The notes: a model not told the origin generated them from the letters alone. A stretch of 64,000 nt of DNA from Pseudeuparius sepicola (GCA_963920635.1 OY987303.1:58304278-58368277); one strand, 5' to 3'. Shown: positions 36,001 through 44,560, counted from the stretch's first letter. Program-made: numbers and translations.

Positions 36001-39000
36001 TATTGTACCCTGCATTGTTGACTGACATATTAATAAAGACTGCTCACAGCTGTCATGTTTGACAGTTCTCTGGATCACCATGCGCTTCCCAGAGACAAAA
36101 TACAATGCAAAATACATTGTTGACCATAGGCGCCATCTACTTTCCAGGACATGAAACTATAGCCGTGAGAATTCTTATTAATACATCAGTCAACGCCTGT
36201 ATGCCTTGTTGTTTTTTTGCAAATGTTCAAACTCGTAGCCATTTGGCATTCAAAAGAGACTAGAACAAAATGAAACCGTTGAAAGATAAATCGAAAATGA
36301 TAGAACAAATATAAATTTTGGTATGTGGCAACCAAACTAACATTCGACATTCGAATATAATATATTTATTACATCATTTTTCAATTTTATGGTTCCAGGA
36401 CTTCTTGGAGTCGTGCCGCGGCCCGACCATGCTGGCCGAACTCGACGACGACGAAGAAATGGGGGACGACGACGACAACGACGATGACGAGAATGAAGAC
36501 GATGCCGATTACGAAGAGGTGATGGTCTCCCGATATTTAGTGAGTTGTTTTATTACAAACCGCTGAGCTCCTGGAAAATCCCCGAATAACTCTTTGAATA
36601 ATATGTCTATCGCTTGCTTATAATGTCTGTCGCTAACAATGTAAAAATTTATCGTTGCTTTAGATTTTTGTCCAAAGTAAAATGTGATCTTAAATTGCAG
36701 ACCTCTTTTTTTCCTTGTTTGTATTTTGTTGTTAAAAGTATCCGGGTAGCTCAGAATTTTGTGGAAAGTAGTGTCGATTCTGTTGCTACATCTTTTGTTT
36801 CGTGCTTGGTTGTCACTATTTTCCACACAATACATTCTTTTTTTTCTTTAGGTACATTTTTAACTACAGCACTTTTATTTAAACAATACAGGGTCCCATA
36901 GTAGTTCCAATAAAACCTGTGCACTTTCAAAGTTTAGCGGTTGAAAAATTATTTGAATTTTTATGATTTTTGAGAAGTTTTGCACTTTTACAATGTTAAT
37001 ACTTCTAAATCTTAAACCTGGGATAATCGTAACTAGGGCTCAAGATCTACTGCTGGTGTGCCCTATCCGTAGGGTTCGTTTGAACTACCCTATTTAACAA
37101 TTTATTGAAACTGACAACTTTACGACATCCATATACGCGACGTACTTAAAAATGCACCTGAACAATTCAATTTTACGTCGACGAGGTTGGTCGGAACAAT
37201 GTACCGTCTATTTGCAGCTGAGCTTCATGGAAGATGACGGGTTCGACCCGCGTCCGACCAAACGACGTTCCTGGGACGACGAGTACGTTCTTAAACGGCA
37301 ATTCTCGGCCCTTATACCGGCGTTCGATCCCCGACCTGGCAGGACGAATGTCAACCAAACCACGGATCTCGAGGTAAGTCAATTGAATATTGTCGGATCA
37401 TTTACATTATCGATCGTTGTGAATCGTTTGTGAATACTGAGATATTTTATTGTCGAAATATGGATTTTCAATGATATTTGGAAGGAGATTTCATCATTGT
37501 TGATGGAATTATAAAAGTAGTTCATTTGTCCCAGTTTTTATATTTGAAATTTCAAATGGCTCAAAGGCACTTTACGCCAATTTATTCTGTAAATATTTTC
37601 ATTGAGAAAACTCTCGCAAGTACCTATGCTTAACCCGAGTTTTGTGAGTAATAGCGCTCAGGATGACAGACGAGTTAAAACTCAATTTTCAACATCATAT
37701 CTACCATTGTCATCCATATTGTCTCATCATTTACATTATTGATCGTTTTGAATCGTTTGTGAATACAGATATTTTATTGTCGAAATATAGATGTTCAATG
37801 ATATTTGAATGGATATTTCATAATTGTTGATGGAATTACAAAAGTAGTTCATTTGTCCCAGTTTTTAAATTTGCAGTATCAAATAGAACAATGGTAGTTT
37901 ACGCAATTTTTCTCTGTAGATATTTTCATTGAGAAAAACTATCGCAAATACCGTATGCTTAACCCGAGTTGTGTGAGTAAAAGTGCTCAGGATGACAGAT
38001 GAGTTAATACTCAATTTTCGACATGATACCATTGTCATCCATATTGTCGCATCATTTACATTATCGATCGTTGTGAATACTGAGATATTTTATTGTTCCA
38101 AATATTGATTTTCAATGATATTTGAATGGATATTTCATCATTGTTGACGTAATTATAAAAGTAGTTCATTTGTCCCAGTTCTTATATTTGAAGTTTCAAA
38201 TAGAACAATGTCATTACGCCATTTTACCCTGTAGATATTTTCATTGAGAAAAAACTATCGCAAGCACCGTATGCTTAACTTGAGTTTTGTGAGCAAAAAA
38301 AGCGCTCAGCATGACGGACGAGTTAGAACTCGGAGGACACGATTTTCGACACGATACCATTGTCATCCAGGTACCGCCGCCTGGCTCCGAGGACACGACC
38401 TCGAGTTCCGAGCACGAGCTGCTGCCGCAGCCGAGACTGAGGCTGGTGCTGCGCGGCCCCAACGTGCCCGGCGTTCCCGACGTCGACGTCGAACTGACCG
38501 ACCCGTCGTGGACGATCTTCCGGGCCGTCCAGGAACTGGTGCAGGCCGCCGAGTTGGGCGGCAGGCAGGAGAAGGCGCGTCGCATATGGGAGCCCACCTA
38601 CTTGTAAGTGCGAACGTTGGAAGATTTTGTACAAAGTTGTTTGTCTCGGAAAAACCAACAGACGCGTTGTTTTGTCGCAGGATCATATACAGGGAAGTGA
38701 AGGAAGATTCGACCGAAGACAACGAAGAAGGGCGGGCGACACCTGTAGCAGCCCTCTCCAGGAGCCGGGGTAGTCCGGCTATTACCGGAACGCCGTCTCC
38801 GACGACGCCTGTACCCGGAACACCGTCGGTTTCCGGATGTACGGTAAGTTAACGATGACGAAAGAAAAAAAAGTAGTTCTCATATTTGTTGACGTGTTTT
38901 ATTTATTTTGTCACATAGGTGGAGGATGTGCTTCAGCTGCTTAGACATCTTTTCGTAATAACGACCTCCCGCAGCCAGGAGATCGTCGATTTGGACGAGG

Positions 39001-42000
39001 ACGGCGAGATCACGCCCGAGCAGTTCTCGAGCAAGAAAATCACGAATAAGCTGATACAGGTGACAAACGATGGCGTACATATCGTTGCAGTCGCAAACTT
39101 AACGAGATTTTGTTGCCGTTTCAGCAAATCCAAGACCCGTTGGTGCTGTCCAGCTCCGGGCTGCCGGCTTGGTGCGAGGAACTGACGCACTCCTGCCCGT
39201 TTCTGTTCCCGTTCGAAACCAGGCGGCTGTACTTTAATTGTACGGCGTTCGGCGCCTCCCGCAGCATCGTCTGGTTGCAGACGCAGCGCGACGTCACCGT
39301 TGAGAGGCAGCGTGCACCCGGTAAGTTGTAATATGAAAAAAAAGGTGAATTTTCAGAGTTTTCGTCGTTCCAGGTTTGAGTCCAAGACGGGGCGACGACC
39401 CGCACGAGTTCAGGGTCGGGCGGCTGAGACACGAGCGGGTGAAGGTGCCGCGCGGCGAGGGGCTGTTGGCGTGGGCCGAGAGTGCGATGAGGGCCCACGC
39501 CGGTAGGAGATCGGTGCTGGAGGTGGAGTTTAGCGGGGAGCAGGGGACCGGGTTGGGGCCCACGCTCGAATTTTACGCCTTGGTAAGTGGGATGCCCCGC
39601 GAAAAATAGGACAATTGACTTTTCGAGTTGAGAGGAGAGCAGTTGCGTAAAGTTCTTATAACGCAAAGACTGGATTCCTGCATTTATAAGGATTTGGTAC
39701 ATTTGAACTACTTGTAATGATACCTCAAAATACCTTCAATAATACCTCAAAATCTAGTAGTTCAAATACACTTAATGAGGTAAGCACCTCAATTATGACC
39801 TCAATATCCAGGAATAGTTCAAATGTAACCAACATAGGTATGAAATCTATTATGTGGTTTTTTTTGAGAAAGTTCTTTTAATGTGTACTTTCCAATATCA
39901 AGAAAACAATTGTTGTAAACTACATTTAATTTAGTATTTGATAAATCATTGTTGCTTCATAAAATAGGGGAACCAAAATCTTAAAAATGTTCTATAGTCT
40001 GTTGGTTGTTGTTGTTCTTTGCAAATATGTATTTCAATTGATTTAAAATTTCTTGCAAAATAACTCATCATCATTCCAAATTATGTCAAGAGGGGGTTGC
40101 CGACAGCGAAAGTGGCGTTTAGTACAAACATCTCTGCCTTCATTTTAATCATAAGATCTTACAAGTAGTGTTTTGTTTTATAGGTTATGAAAACCTTGGG
40201 AAAAATAATAATTCCAGTGCATATGCTTTTAATATCTTATGATTAAAATGAAAACAGATGTTTGTACTAAATTTTTGCCAGGTAAAATGTTATTAGATTT
40301 TATGCTATACAACTTAAAAAAATACGAAATCTAACATCACTTTCATTGTTGGCAACCCCCTCTTAAGTTTTATTTTCATATTATACATGTTACAAGAAAA
40401 TACTAATTTATAATAAAATGAAAACTTAATTAAACTACTCCTGGTAAACAACTCAATGGAGTGACCTCAAAATGCTGGAGTAGTTCAAATGTAACACACC
40501 ATATTTATTATGTTAATAGATATTTAACGATCAATGTGTTAGTGTTAACTGAAATTGTATCTTCTAGTCCTATATTAAAGTTGGCACTGTGTTAGATTTC
40601 AGTGAGAATTCAACGCCTGCCAATATGAACCAACGAAATAATATGATTTTTGAAATATTAACCAATCAGGTGATGATTTCAGCGATAATACCACTAGTGG
40701 TATTTTCGCTGAAATCCTACTCTCTTAGTTACGTCCTAGTTACGCTAAACCAATATTGTGGCAGCTAAAACTGATAATCCGATAACTTCTTCATGTTGCC
40801 AAATTTAATATAGGACTAGAATATATGTTTTCAGTTAACACACATTGATCTTTAAATATCTATTAGCACAAAAAACACATTCAGAACCGAAAGTTCAATC
40901 TAAATGACAGCTGGCTGTCAAACTAACTATTTGCAGTTGTTAAATTCTCTTTTTAAATACAACTCGTGGTATGCCTAATAATAGATAATACCTTTCCTTA
41001 ATTTATAACTCATTATAATCCCAATGCTAAGAAAATACCACTCCTGCTGCGCAGTCGTGGTATTTTCAGCTTTGGGATTATAATTTGTAAAATTAACGAA
41101 AGGTATTATCGATAATAGGCACACCACTTGTTATATTACCCCTGATCAGACCACTACCTAGTGGTATTATCGCTGAAATCATCTGATTGGTTAATATTTC
41201 TCAAATTATATAATTTCATTGGTTCGTATTGGCAAGCGTTGAATTATCATTTAAATTAAAAATTCAAAAGAAATTAAAATTCACATTTAAGGATGTGGTA
41301 CATTTGAACTACTCTAATCAGTAAAATAACTAATAAGTGAATTATTTTGAGTGTATATTACTTTTCAAGAATTTCCATTTACTCAAAATTGACTAGTATT
41401 TTCCATTCCATTTGTGAAAATAACACTTAAAAAGGGGCAGAATTTGTGTTAATGATTCCATTAAATGTTGTCAAAAAACTATTTTGACAAATTACAAACT
41501 TGTACAATTGCATATGTTTCTTTTTCTTTTAATTGTATAAAAACCTGGTTCATTCAAGCTTCTTTATCTTTAAGAAATATTAAATGTCATTGGTCAGTTC
41601 AAATAAAGGGGCAAATGCCGTTGCTTATTTCTTAAAAGTAAAGTAAAATTAACAGATAAAGAAGCTGTATGAACCAGGCATAAGTTCTGTCGAAAGTCAT
41701 TTGATGGTTTTGATTTCGATTGTCAACAAAGAATGTAATTATGGAATGTTCCCGTTGTGAACAGGTGGCGGCGGAACTGCAGCGAAGAGACCTGGGCATG
41801 TGGCTTTGCGACGACGACGCCATCAACTACGAGGAGAGCCTGGACCTGGGCGAGGGCGCGAAGCCGCCCGGCTACTACGTCCGCCGCCCGTCCGGCCTGT
41901 TCCCGGCCCCGCTCGACCAGAACTCGGAGGCGTGCGACAGGGCGTCGAGGTACTTCTGGTTCCTCGGCGTGTTCCTCGCCAAGGTGCTGCAGGACAACCG

Positions 42001-44324
42001 GCTGGTCGACCTGCCGCTCGGCAAGAGCTTCCTCAAGCTGATGTGCCACGGGGAGATACAGAACACGGTGAGTCGGAGATTTGGACGGTGCCCGAGTTCG
42101 GATTAGTCGAAATGCACGTGTCGAATGATCAGCGATGAGATTGACTGTTATAATGTATGGTTGCTCTGTGGTAGTGGGTCAAAGTGTACAAAAAGTACAA
42201 AGTAGTTCAAATGAACACAACCATAAGTAAGACGGTGAGATTGTACATCAGATTCGTCCTTACTCTGTGGTTGAGCAGCACTTGAACATTTTCCATTTTT
42301 CTAAAATTAACTATACTAAAAGCTATAATTAGATTGAATAATAAAATGTATTGATAAAAAATACAAAGTAGTTCAAATGAACACGTTTATAAGTAAGACG
42401 GTGAGATTGTACATCAGATCCATCCTTACTCTGTTAAGCAGCACTTGAATTTTTTCTAAAAGCTATAATTAGATGTCACTATATAACTGTCTCTGAACAT
42501 TTCCGATTCATATTAAAATGATCAATGATGAGATTTGGTAGTGGATCAAAGTGTACAAAAAGTTCAAAGTAGTTCAAATGGACACATCCATAAGTAAGAT
42601 GGTGAGATTGTACATCAGATCTATCCTTACTCTGTTAAGCAGCACTTGAACTTTTTTCTAAAAGTAACTAAACTAAAAGCTATAATTGGATGTCACTATA
42701 TAACTGCCTCTGAACATTTCCGATTTATGTTAAAATGATCAATGATGAGATTGGATATTAAAATGCATTGATCTGTAGTAGTGGATCAAAATGTACAAAA
42801 AATACAAAGTAGTTCAAATGAACACATCCATAAGTAAGATGGTGAGATTGTACATCAGATCCATCCTTATCCTGTGGTTAAGCAGCACTTAAACATTTTT
42901 CTAAAAGTAACTAAACTAAAAGCTATAATTAGATGTCACTATATAACTGTCTCTGAACATTTCCGATTTATATTTGGCACCCAACACACAAACGAGTACA
43001 CCTTTCTGTAGGTTAACGAGAGGATCGGCCTGGCCGGTACAAACAACAAAAAGTGGGAAGACGACCTGATGACGTCCAGCTTCATTTCGGAAGAAAGCGA
43101 AAAGGAACTGGAGCTCCTCGATTTGCCCAAAGGGTCGTCGGTGGAGACGCGCCGGGCCCCGTCTTGGTATCACGGGGTACTGAACGAGGACGACCTTTAC
43201 GAAATCGACGCAATCCGCGCCCAGTTTCTGAGGCAGATTCGGGACCTCATCAAGCAGAAGCAACGCATCATACAAGGTAAGGAAAGTGGTCATTACAGGG
43301 AAAGTTCACTTGTCAACCCGTCGTATTTTCTTTCAGACCAAACCATCCCGCCGGAGGCGAAATCTCACCAAATCCAAAATCTGTGTTTGAACTACCCGTC
43401 CGGTCCGGTCCTCCTAGAAGATTTGGCTTTGACGTTCACATACTCGCCGAGTTCGAGCGTGTTTGGCTTCGAGTGCGTCGAATTGGTCCACAACGGTGCC
43501 GACATAGAAGTGAACATCGAGAACATAGAGGAGTATTCAGAGTTGACCGTGCAGTTTTGTTTGGAGAAAGGCGAGTAGCGATACGATTTTTATTTTGTTA
43601 TAACTGACGATTTTGCTTGAAGGTATCGCGAGGCAAATGGACGCGTTCCACTCGGGCTTCTCGACGATCTTCCCGATGGAGAAGTTGGCCGCGTTCAGCC
43701 CGGACGAGGTCGGCGCGATGTTGTGCGGCGACCAGGAGCCCCAGTGGAGCCGGGAAGATGTGCTGAACTACACCGAACCCAAGCTCGGATACACCAAGGA
43801 CAGGTGAGGACTGTCGAGTCTTTAAGAGAAGATTGTTATTATTTTTTTTAAATTTCAGTCCTGGATTTTTACGTTTCGTAAACGTTTTGGTTGCCATGTC
43901 GGCTGAGGAGCGCAAGGCGTTCTTGCAGTTCACCACGGGTTGCAGTTCGTTGCCGCCGGGTGGACTCGCCAATCTCTATCCAAGGCTCACCGTCGTCATG
44001 AAGGTAAGTTGTTTTTCTGCAGTCTTAAACACAAAGTAGTTCAAATGCACACACGTTTGAAGATGAGATTCTATATCTACCAGAATGCAGGGCGTTTCAT
44101 AACGTAAAAAGTATAATGACGTTAAAGTAGTTCAAATGCACATATGTCAAAATGAGATTCTAGATTAGTTTTCTGTGGTTTTTCAGGTTGACGCAGGCGA
44201 GGGCAGTTACCCATCGGTGAACACCTGCGTCCATTACCTCAAATTGCCCGATTATCCCACCGAAGAGATTTTACGGGAGCGTCTGCTGGCCGCTACCAAA
44301 GAGAAAGGATTCCACCTAAACTAG
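1..44324 (+). CDS. HECTD1: E3 ubiquitin-protein ligase HECTD1 (5'-truncated by window edge)
   Basis: HECT-type ubiquitin ligase; transfers ubiquitin from an E2 via an active-site cysteine to substrate lysines. Exons chained by GT-AG sites (one GC-AG) and phase: 1-69, 128-296, 3378-3650, 5527-5799, 7302-7547, 7605-8248, 8514-8735, 10489-10605, 12218-12485, 15100-15358, 18612-18985, 22521-22690, 23053-23266, 23388-23494, 31912-32214, 36399-36539, 37218-37373, 38371-38603, 38681-38843, 38919-39059, 39125-39320, 39374-39582, 41765-42067, 43012-43276, 43337-43570, 43623-43803, 43859-44003, 44187-44324. They total 6213 nt, or 2070 residues plus stop; human HECTD1 is about 2610, so the N-terminal part with the ankyrin repeats lies upstream. 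Domain order seen: conserved beta-rich blocks, SUN/F5-8-like domain, MIB/HERC2 domain, Ser/Gly-rich linker, acidic stretch, HECT domain ending GFHLN-stop. Similarity to vertebrate HECTD1 is strong throughout. The exon 16 end (36539 or 36519) is the least certain boundary. Confidence 0.95.
297..3060 (+). repeat. tandem array carrying 13 extra copies of the exon 2 splice donor
   Basis: After the true donor at 297, the intron consists of about 13 more units of roughly 145-245 bp, many in a higher-order period of about 633 bp. Each unit repeats the exon-end/donor segment (cagcaagaag|gtgagat or variants) followed by an AT-rich body with agtaggtcatttgctct and ttttcacaaggtt. Donor-like GT positions are about 524, 766, 957, 1159, 1399, 1590, 1792, 2026, 2180, 2326, 2540, 2774 and 2985. 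Confidence 0.9.
3061..3377 (+). other. end of HECTD1 intron 2
   Basis: AT-rich sequence without recognisable coding; ends in a pyrimidine-rich acceptor (cccccag) before the exon at 3378. No repeat recognised. Confidence 0.6.
3651..5526 (+). other. HECTD1 intron 3, AT-rich
   Basis: Apart from the candidate micro-exon at 4885-4920 I see only AT-rich, simple-sequence-like intron. One copy of the recurring motif CAAATGAACTACTTTCCA lies near 3831; the same 18-mer occurs in a TDP1 intron near 63650. Confidence 0.6.
4885..4920 (+). other. HECTD1: candidate 36-nt cassette micro-exon of HECTD1
   Basis: A 36-nt stretch is bounded by a T-rich tract plus AG (4883-4884) and a perfect GTAAGT donor at 4921. 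It is phase 1 on both sides, exactly like the flanking exons 3378-3650 and 5527-5799, so it can be included or skipped without a frame change. It would add [12 protein letters not shown]. The acceptor is weak (purines just before AG). Confidence 0.5.
5868..7260 (+). mobile_element. degenerate non-LTR retrotransposon (reverse transcriptase fragment)
   Basis: Inside HECTD1 intron 4 lies a 5'-truncated LINE in the same orientation. Reverse transcriptase blocks are visible: a palm motif LDLTQAYD, an AQGSIIGP block (normally GVPQGS), YINDL and FADDT at about 6345-6360, then NEKKTKIV and a FLGIY block after 6546, and a C-terminal section to about 7180. The frame is broken several times and is split by a small DNA transposon at 6442-6546. 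No endonuclease domain is seen. The clade looks CR1/Jockey-like. Not functional. Confidence 0.85.
6442..6546. mobile_element. 105-bp hAT-type MITE nested in the LINE
   Basis: Ends are inverted repeats beginning CAGGGAC and ending GTCCCTG, extending about 22 bp with few mismatches. The flanks are perfect 8-bp direct repeats CTCAGAAC (6434-6441 and 6547-6554), the usual hAT target-site length. It splits the LINE reading frame between TWLTQN and KLALNEKK. Confidence 0.9.
8300..8390. repeat. short hairpin element, TACATTTGAACTACT family
   Basis: Inverted repeat with arms starting TGGTACATTTGAACTACTC and ending GAGTAGTTCAAATGTACC, in the 265-bp intron before the exon at 8514. Other members lie at about 9050-9115, 9412-9545, 10270-10350, 39690-39820, 40430-40500 and 54740-54830. 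Confidence 0.8.
8736..10488 (+). repeat. HECTD1 intron 7: tandem copies of a dispersed repeat plus hairpins
   Basis: Contains several copies of a unit with ttttattttcatataaatg, then aaaataccaatcaattttgaa, then the ggtacatttgaactactcc hairpin (about 8970-9115, 9335-9545, 10190-10350). Related units lie at about 40370-40500, 41240-41310 and 54670-54830. A separate foldback element occupies 9786-10178. Confidence 0.75.
9786..10178. mobile_element. 393-bp foldback element with TTAA target duplication
   Basis: Two arms of about 190 bp form a near-complete inverted repeat centred near 9983 (for example ttggacaaaaaatcagcc near 9902 and its complement near 10033). The ends read GGGGGCAT...ATGCCACC and are flanked on both sides by TTAA (9782-9785, 10179-10182). 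A TTAA target points to piggyBac-type mobilisation. Confidence 0.8.
10606..12217 (+). other. HECTD1 intron 8
   Basis: Mixed intron with no coding region I can support. The acceptor tract before 12218 is an uninterrupted run of 15 C (12201-12215). A short palindrome (tgatctcaaa...tttgagatca) lies near 12059-12094. Confidence 0.6.
12631..13284. mobile_element. 654-bp non-autonomous DNA transposon with 8-bp target duplication
   Basis: Begins CTCAGAGAAATAGCCAAGG and ends with the inverted equivalent, arms of about 30 bp. Flanked by exact 8-bp repeats TGTAGACC (12623-12630, 13285-13292). No coding inside. The 8-bp duplication fits hAT, P or Merlin-type elements; the family is not decided. Confidence 0.85.
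13784..14123. mobile_element. 340-bp inverted-repeat element
   Basis: Arms include agtccatactaaaat and cttacgcctggcgtaaa at the left and their inverse at 14075-14123, about 45 bp with few mismatches. No clear target duplication. It abuts the mariner relic at 14124-14487. Confidence 0.7.
14124..14487 (-). pseudogene. decayed DD41D-type mariner transposase fragment
   Basis: Minus-strand frame with [12 protein letters not shown] and [14 protein letters not shown], then [12 protein letters not shown], homologous to the better-preserved transposase at 24318-25587. The third catalytic position, Asp in that copy (NPMDF), is Tyr here (TPIYF), so this copy is dead. It is cut at 14487 by a GGGTACTTGAC-type element and at 14123 by the inverted-repeat element. 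Confidence 0.8.
14486..14725 (-). mobile_element. truncated third copy of the 1.45-kb GGGTACTTGAC element
   Basis: Begins AATAGGGTACTTGAC and, read on the minus strand, matches the 3' ends of the elements at 19362-20822 and 30376-31818, including the gtagatttcagcctgaac block. Homology fades after about 14725. Confidence 0.8.
15368..16192. mobile_element. long inverted repeat (about 280-bp arms) next to a HECTD1 splice donor
   Basis: Left arm 15372-15650, starting caaaaagtctgcaccat, matches the right arm 15905-16187 in inverse orientation over nearly its whole length. The right terminus reads into CACTG-TA, typical of mariner-type ends; the left end is about 10 bp past the donor of exon 15100-15358. 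Confidence 0.85.
16325..17408. mobile_element. 1.08-kb inverted-repeat element
   Basis: Ends are caatgtgtcccggataagaa and its inverse. Inner arms (16440-16500 and 17245-17310) also pair, for example around gatttctaatatcttttt. The middle has no coding region. Probably a non-autonomous DNA transposon. Confidence 0.75.
17409..18611 (+). other. rest of HECTD1 intron 10
   Basis: AT-rich with several short repeats around ttgtagatctttttatt; no coding region recognised. Ends in ccccgcccag before the exon at 18612. Confidence 0.55.
19100..19300 (+). repeat. dispersed repeat with tRNA-like B box (possible SINE)
   Basis: gtttatgcaggcgaatcg and gtgctggccggctagtgt recur near 22310-22395. At about 19243-19275 a stem ggggtt...gagcccc with a gattcgagcc core resembles a tRNA T arm/Pol III B box. 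No full tRNA fold seen. Confidence 0.4.
19362..20822 (+). mobile_element. 1.46-kb element, GGGTACTTGAC family, copy 1
   Basis: Terminal inverted repeats AATAGGGTACTTGAC/GTCAAGTACCCTATT. Near-identical to the element at 30376-31818 in the same orientation and gene. No transposase recognised. No clear target duplication. Confidence 0.9.
20823..22520 (+). other. HECTD1 intron 11, 3' part
   Basis: AT-rich; a low-complexity open frame near 21604-22011 is not supported as a gene. A second copy of the dispersed repeat seen at 19100 lies at about 22310-22395. Confidence 0.55.
22733..23000. mobile_element. 268-bp mariner-type MITE with internal 18-bp repeats
   Basis: Perfect termini CAGTTTGTTCAGCGAATG and inverse, flanked by TA on both sides (22731-22732, 23001-23002). 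Arms of about 105 bp are almost perfectly palindromic; the centre is an array of gatatcgatttaatttgc repeats. Fills most of the 362-bp intron between exons 22521-22690 and 23053-23266. Confidence 0.9.
24318..25587 (-). pseudogene. DD41D mariner-type transposase, three exons, one frameshift
   Basis: DDE transposase. Minus-strand exons: 25587 to about 25327 (N-terminal helix-turn-helix, DUF4817-like, starting [13 protein letters not shown]), 25203-25010 ([24 protein letters not shown] with the first Asp), 24873-24318 (HDGAPAHF with the second Asp, [25 protein letters not shown] with the third Asp). Counting gives 41 residues between the second and third Asp. Exon 1 has a one-base frame disruption near 25385 (after QARRGG, before EQPSISTT), so this copy is probably inactive. 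The first intron seems to use a GC donor (AAG|GCAAGT). On exons 2 and 3 all triad residues are present. Confidence 0.85.
25690..26769. repeat. 1.08-kb foldback element with near-identical ~490-bp arms
   Basis: Left arm about 25690-26184 and right arm about 26285-26769 are inverted copies with only scattered differences; spacer about 100 bp. Ends read GGTTTGTTCCAACAG and inverse. Elements with the same TTTGTTCCAA terminus lie at about 48816-49017 and 58282-58442. No coding capacity beyond mirrored short frames. Confidence 0.9.
27784..28269. mobile_element. 486-bp mariner-type MITE
   Basis: Inverted termini CAGTGACCGGCAGAAAGT and inverse (about 28 bp perfect), flanked by TA at 27782-27783 and 28270-28271. 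No coding region. Confidence 0.88.
28272..30375 (+). other. part of HECTD1 intron 14
   Basis: AT-rich. An inverted pair (cagaaagctccttaa near 29266-29280; ttaaggagctttctg near 30094-30108) suggests a further degraded element of about 0.86 kb. No coding region supported. Confidence 0.5.
30376..31818 (+). mobile_element. 1.44-kb element, GGGTACTTGAC family, copy 2
   Basis: Same termini and sequence as 19362-20822 apart from a 15-bp deletion near 31530 and scattered substitutions. Lies just upstream of the exon at 31912. No transposase recognised. Confidence 0.9.
32299..34641 (+). mobile_element. P-element-like relic with THAP-domain coding exons
   Basis: Ends are inverted repeats CATAGAGATCATATAAATAG / CTATATATATTATCTCTATG, flanked by 8-bp repeats GGAAATGC (32291-32298) and GGAAACGC (34642-34649), 7 of 8 identical. 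Inside, 32575-32650 encodes a THAP start ([11 protein letters not shown], then a frame break, [12 protein letters not shown]); 34161-34270 encodes the THAP end ([15 protein letters not shown], then ENAVPTLL) with a GTAAGT donor; 34327-34468 continues the frame with a Ser-rich stretch. P-element transposases begin with a THAP DNA-binding domain. No catalytic domain remains. Confidence 0.75.
34839..35119. mobile_element. 281-bp inverted-repeat element
   Basis: Ends GTTAAAGTAAAGCCCTATA and its inverse (23 bp, two mismatches). No obvious target duplication, no coding region. Confidence 0.7.
35168..35270 (+). repeat. dispersed repeat shared with 27470-27570
   Basis: tgcgatttgagggctgata and atttggtatgtgctgctc match a stretch at about 27472-27510; both lie in HECTD1 introns in the same orientation. 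Confidence 0.7.
35287..35355 (+). repeat. decayed duplicate of the HECTD1 exon 15 end and its splice donor
   Basis: agcaggtgttgcttgaggta...gctttgcatgtcttaagcttta resembles the real exon end and donor at 32197-32265 (agcaggtgtcgctcgaggta...gctttgcacgtttttaggcttta). GC-rich bases have drifted to AT. Confidence 0.65.
35360..36398 (+). other. HECTD1 intron 15, 3' part
   Basis: AT-rich, no coding region or clear repeat recognised. Confidence 0.5.
36540..37217 (+). other. HECTD1 intron 16
   Basis: No gene seen. Contains CAGGGTCCCATAGTAGTTCC near 36888 and an inverted-looking GAACTACCCTATTT near 37080, possibly a decayed small transposon. Confidence 0.45.
37374..38370 (+). repeat. three tandem ~325-bp units filling HECTD1 intron 17
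   Basis: Units begin attgtcggatcatttacatt (37387, 37719, 38040 region), contain aaaagtagttcatttgtccc (37513, 37840, 38157) and end accattgtcatcca; the last copy ends in the true acceptor at 38369-38370 (cattgtcatccag). Confidence 0.88.
39583..41764 (+). repeat. HECTD1 intron 22: nested palindromic repeats
   Basis: Hairpins of the TACATTTGAACTACT family at 39690-39820, 40430-40500 and 41285-41310; a 277-bp inverted-repeat element at 40088-40364 (AAGAGGGGGTTGCC ends); and a nested palindromic block 40505-41250 with inverted pairs such as aatataggactaga/tctagtcctatatt and ggtattttcgctgaaatc. The 40370-41160 sequence recurs at about 54670-55360. Confidence 0.75.
42068..43011 (+). repeat. four tandem ~170-240-bp units in HECTD1 intron 23
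   Basis: Copies of acaaagtagttcaaatg (42198, 42364, 42565, 42805), followed by acacatccataagtaagatggtgagattgtacatcagat-like text and aaaagctataattagatgtc. Period varies between copies. Confidence 0.88.
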
Positions 44325-44554
44325 ATTTCGTGAGCACACACACACGATGAAATCGAATGGAAAACGCAAAATTAACTTCTCCCTTTTCTCACAAACGCGA
44401 CGAATTTGTTCTTTTTTTTTTTGGTATTTCCTCGGGATTTGATTTAAATCTTTTGGGTGCAATATATTATGTACATAGATGATGATTTTTTTGTGGTGAA
44501 ACCACCGGCGTTGTGAGAAACGGGAAGGACCACCAAGTGTCATCTTTTCACCTT

Positions 44555-44560
44555 AATAAA
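44555..44560 (+). promoter_or_regulatory. possible HECTD1 polyadenylation signal
   Basis: AATAAA 231 bases after the HECTD1 stop, the first canonical hexamer downstream. Further AATAAA sites near 44676, 44931 and 44976 are alternatives. Confidence 0.45.

Larger units (their letters stand above)
39374..44324 (+). other. HECTD1: HECTD1 HECT catalytic domain exons
   Basis: Seven exons from 39374 encode the HECT domain. Blocks seen: [47 protein letters not shown], and the catalytic loop [13 protein letters not shown] with the active-site cysteine codon at 43941-43943. The last residues are GFHLN before TAG at 44322-44324. No catalytic change is seen. The intron at 43571-43622 has a GC donor. Confidence 0.93.

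Noticed and set aside
36429..36530. GAC/GAA-rich stretch that could be a simple repeat
   Set aside because: It is the conserved acidic region of HECTD1 (ELDDDEE...) in frame.
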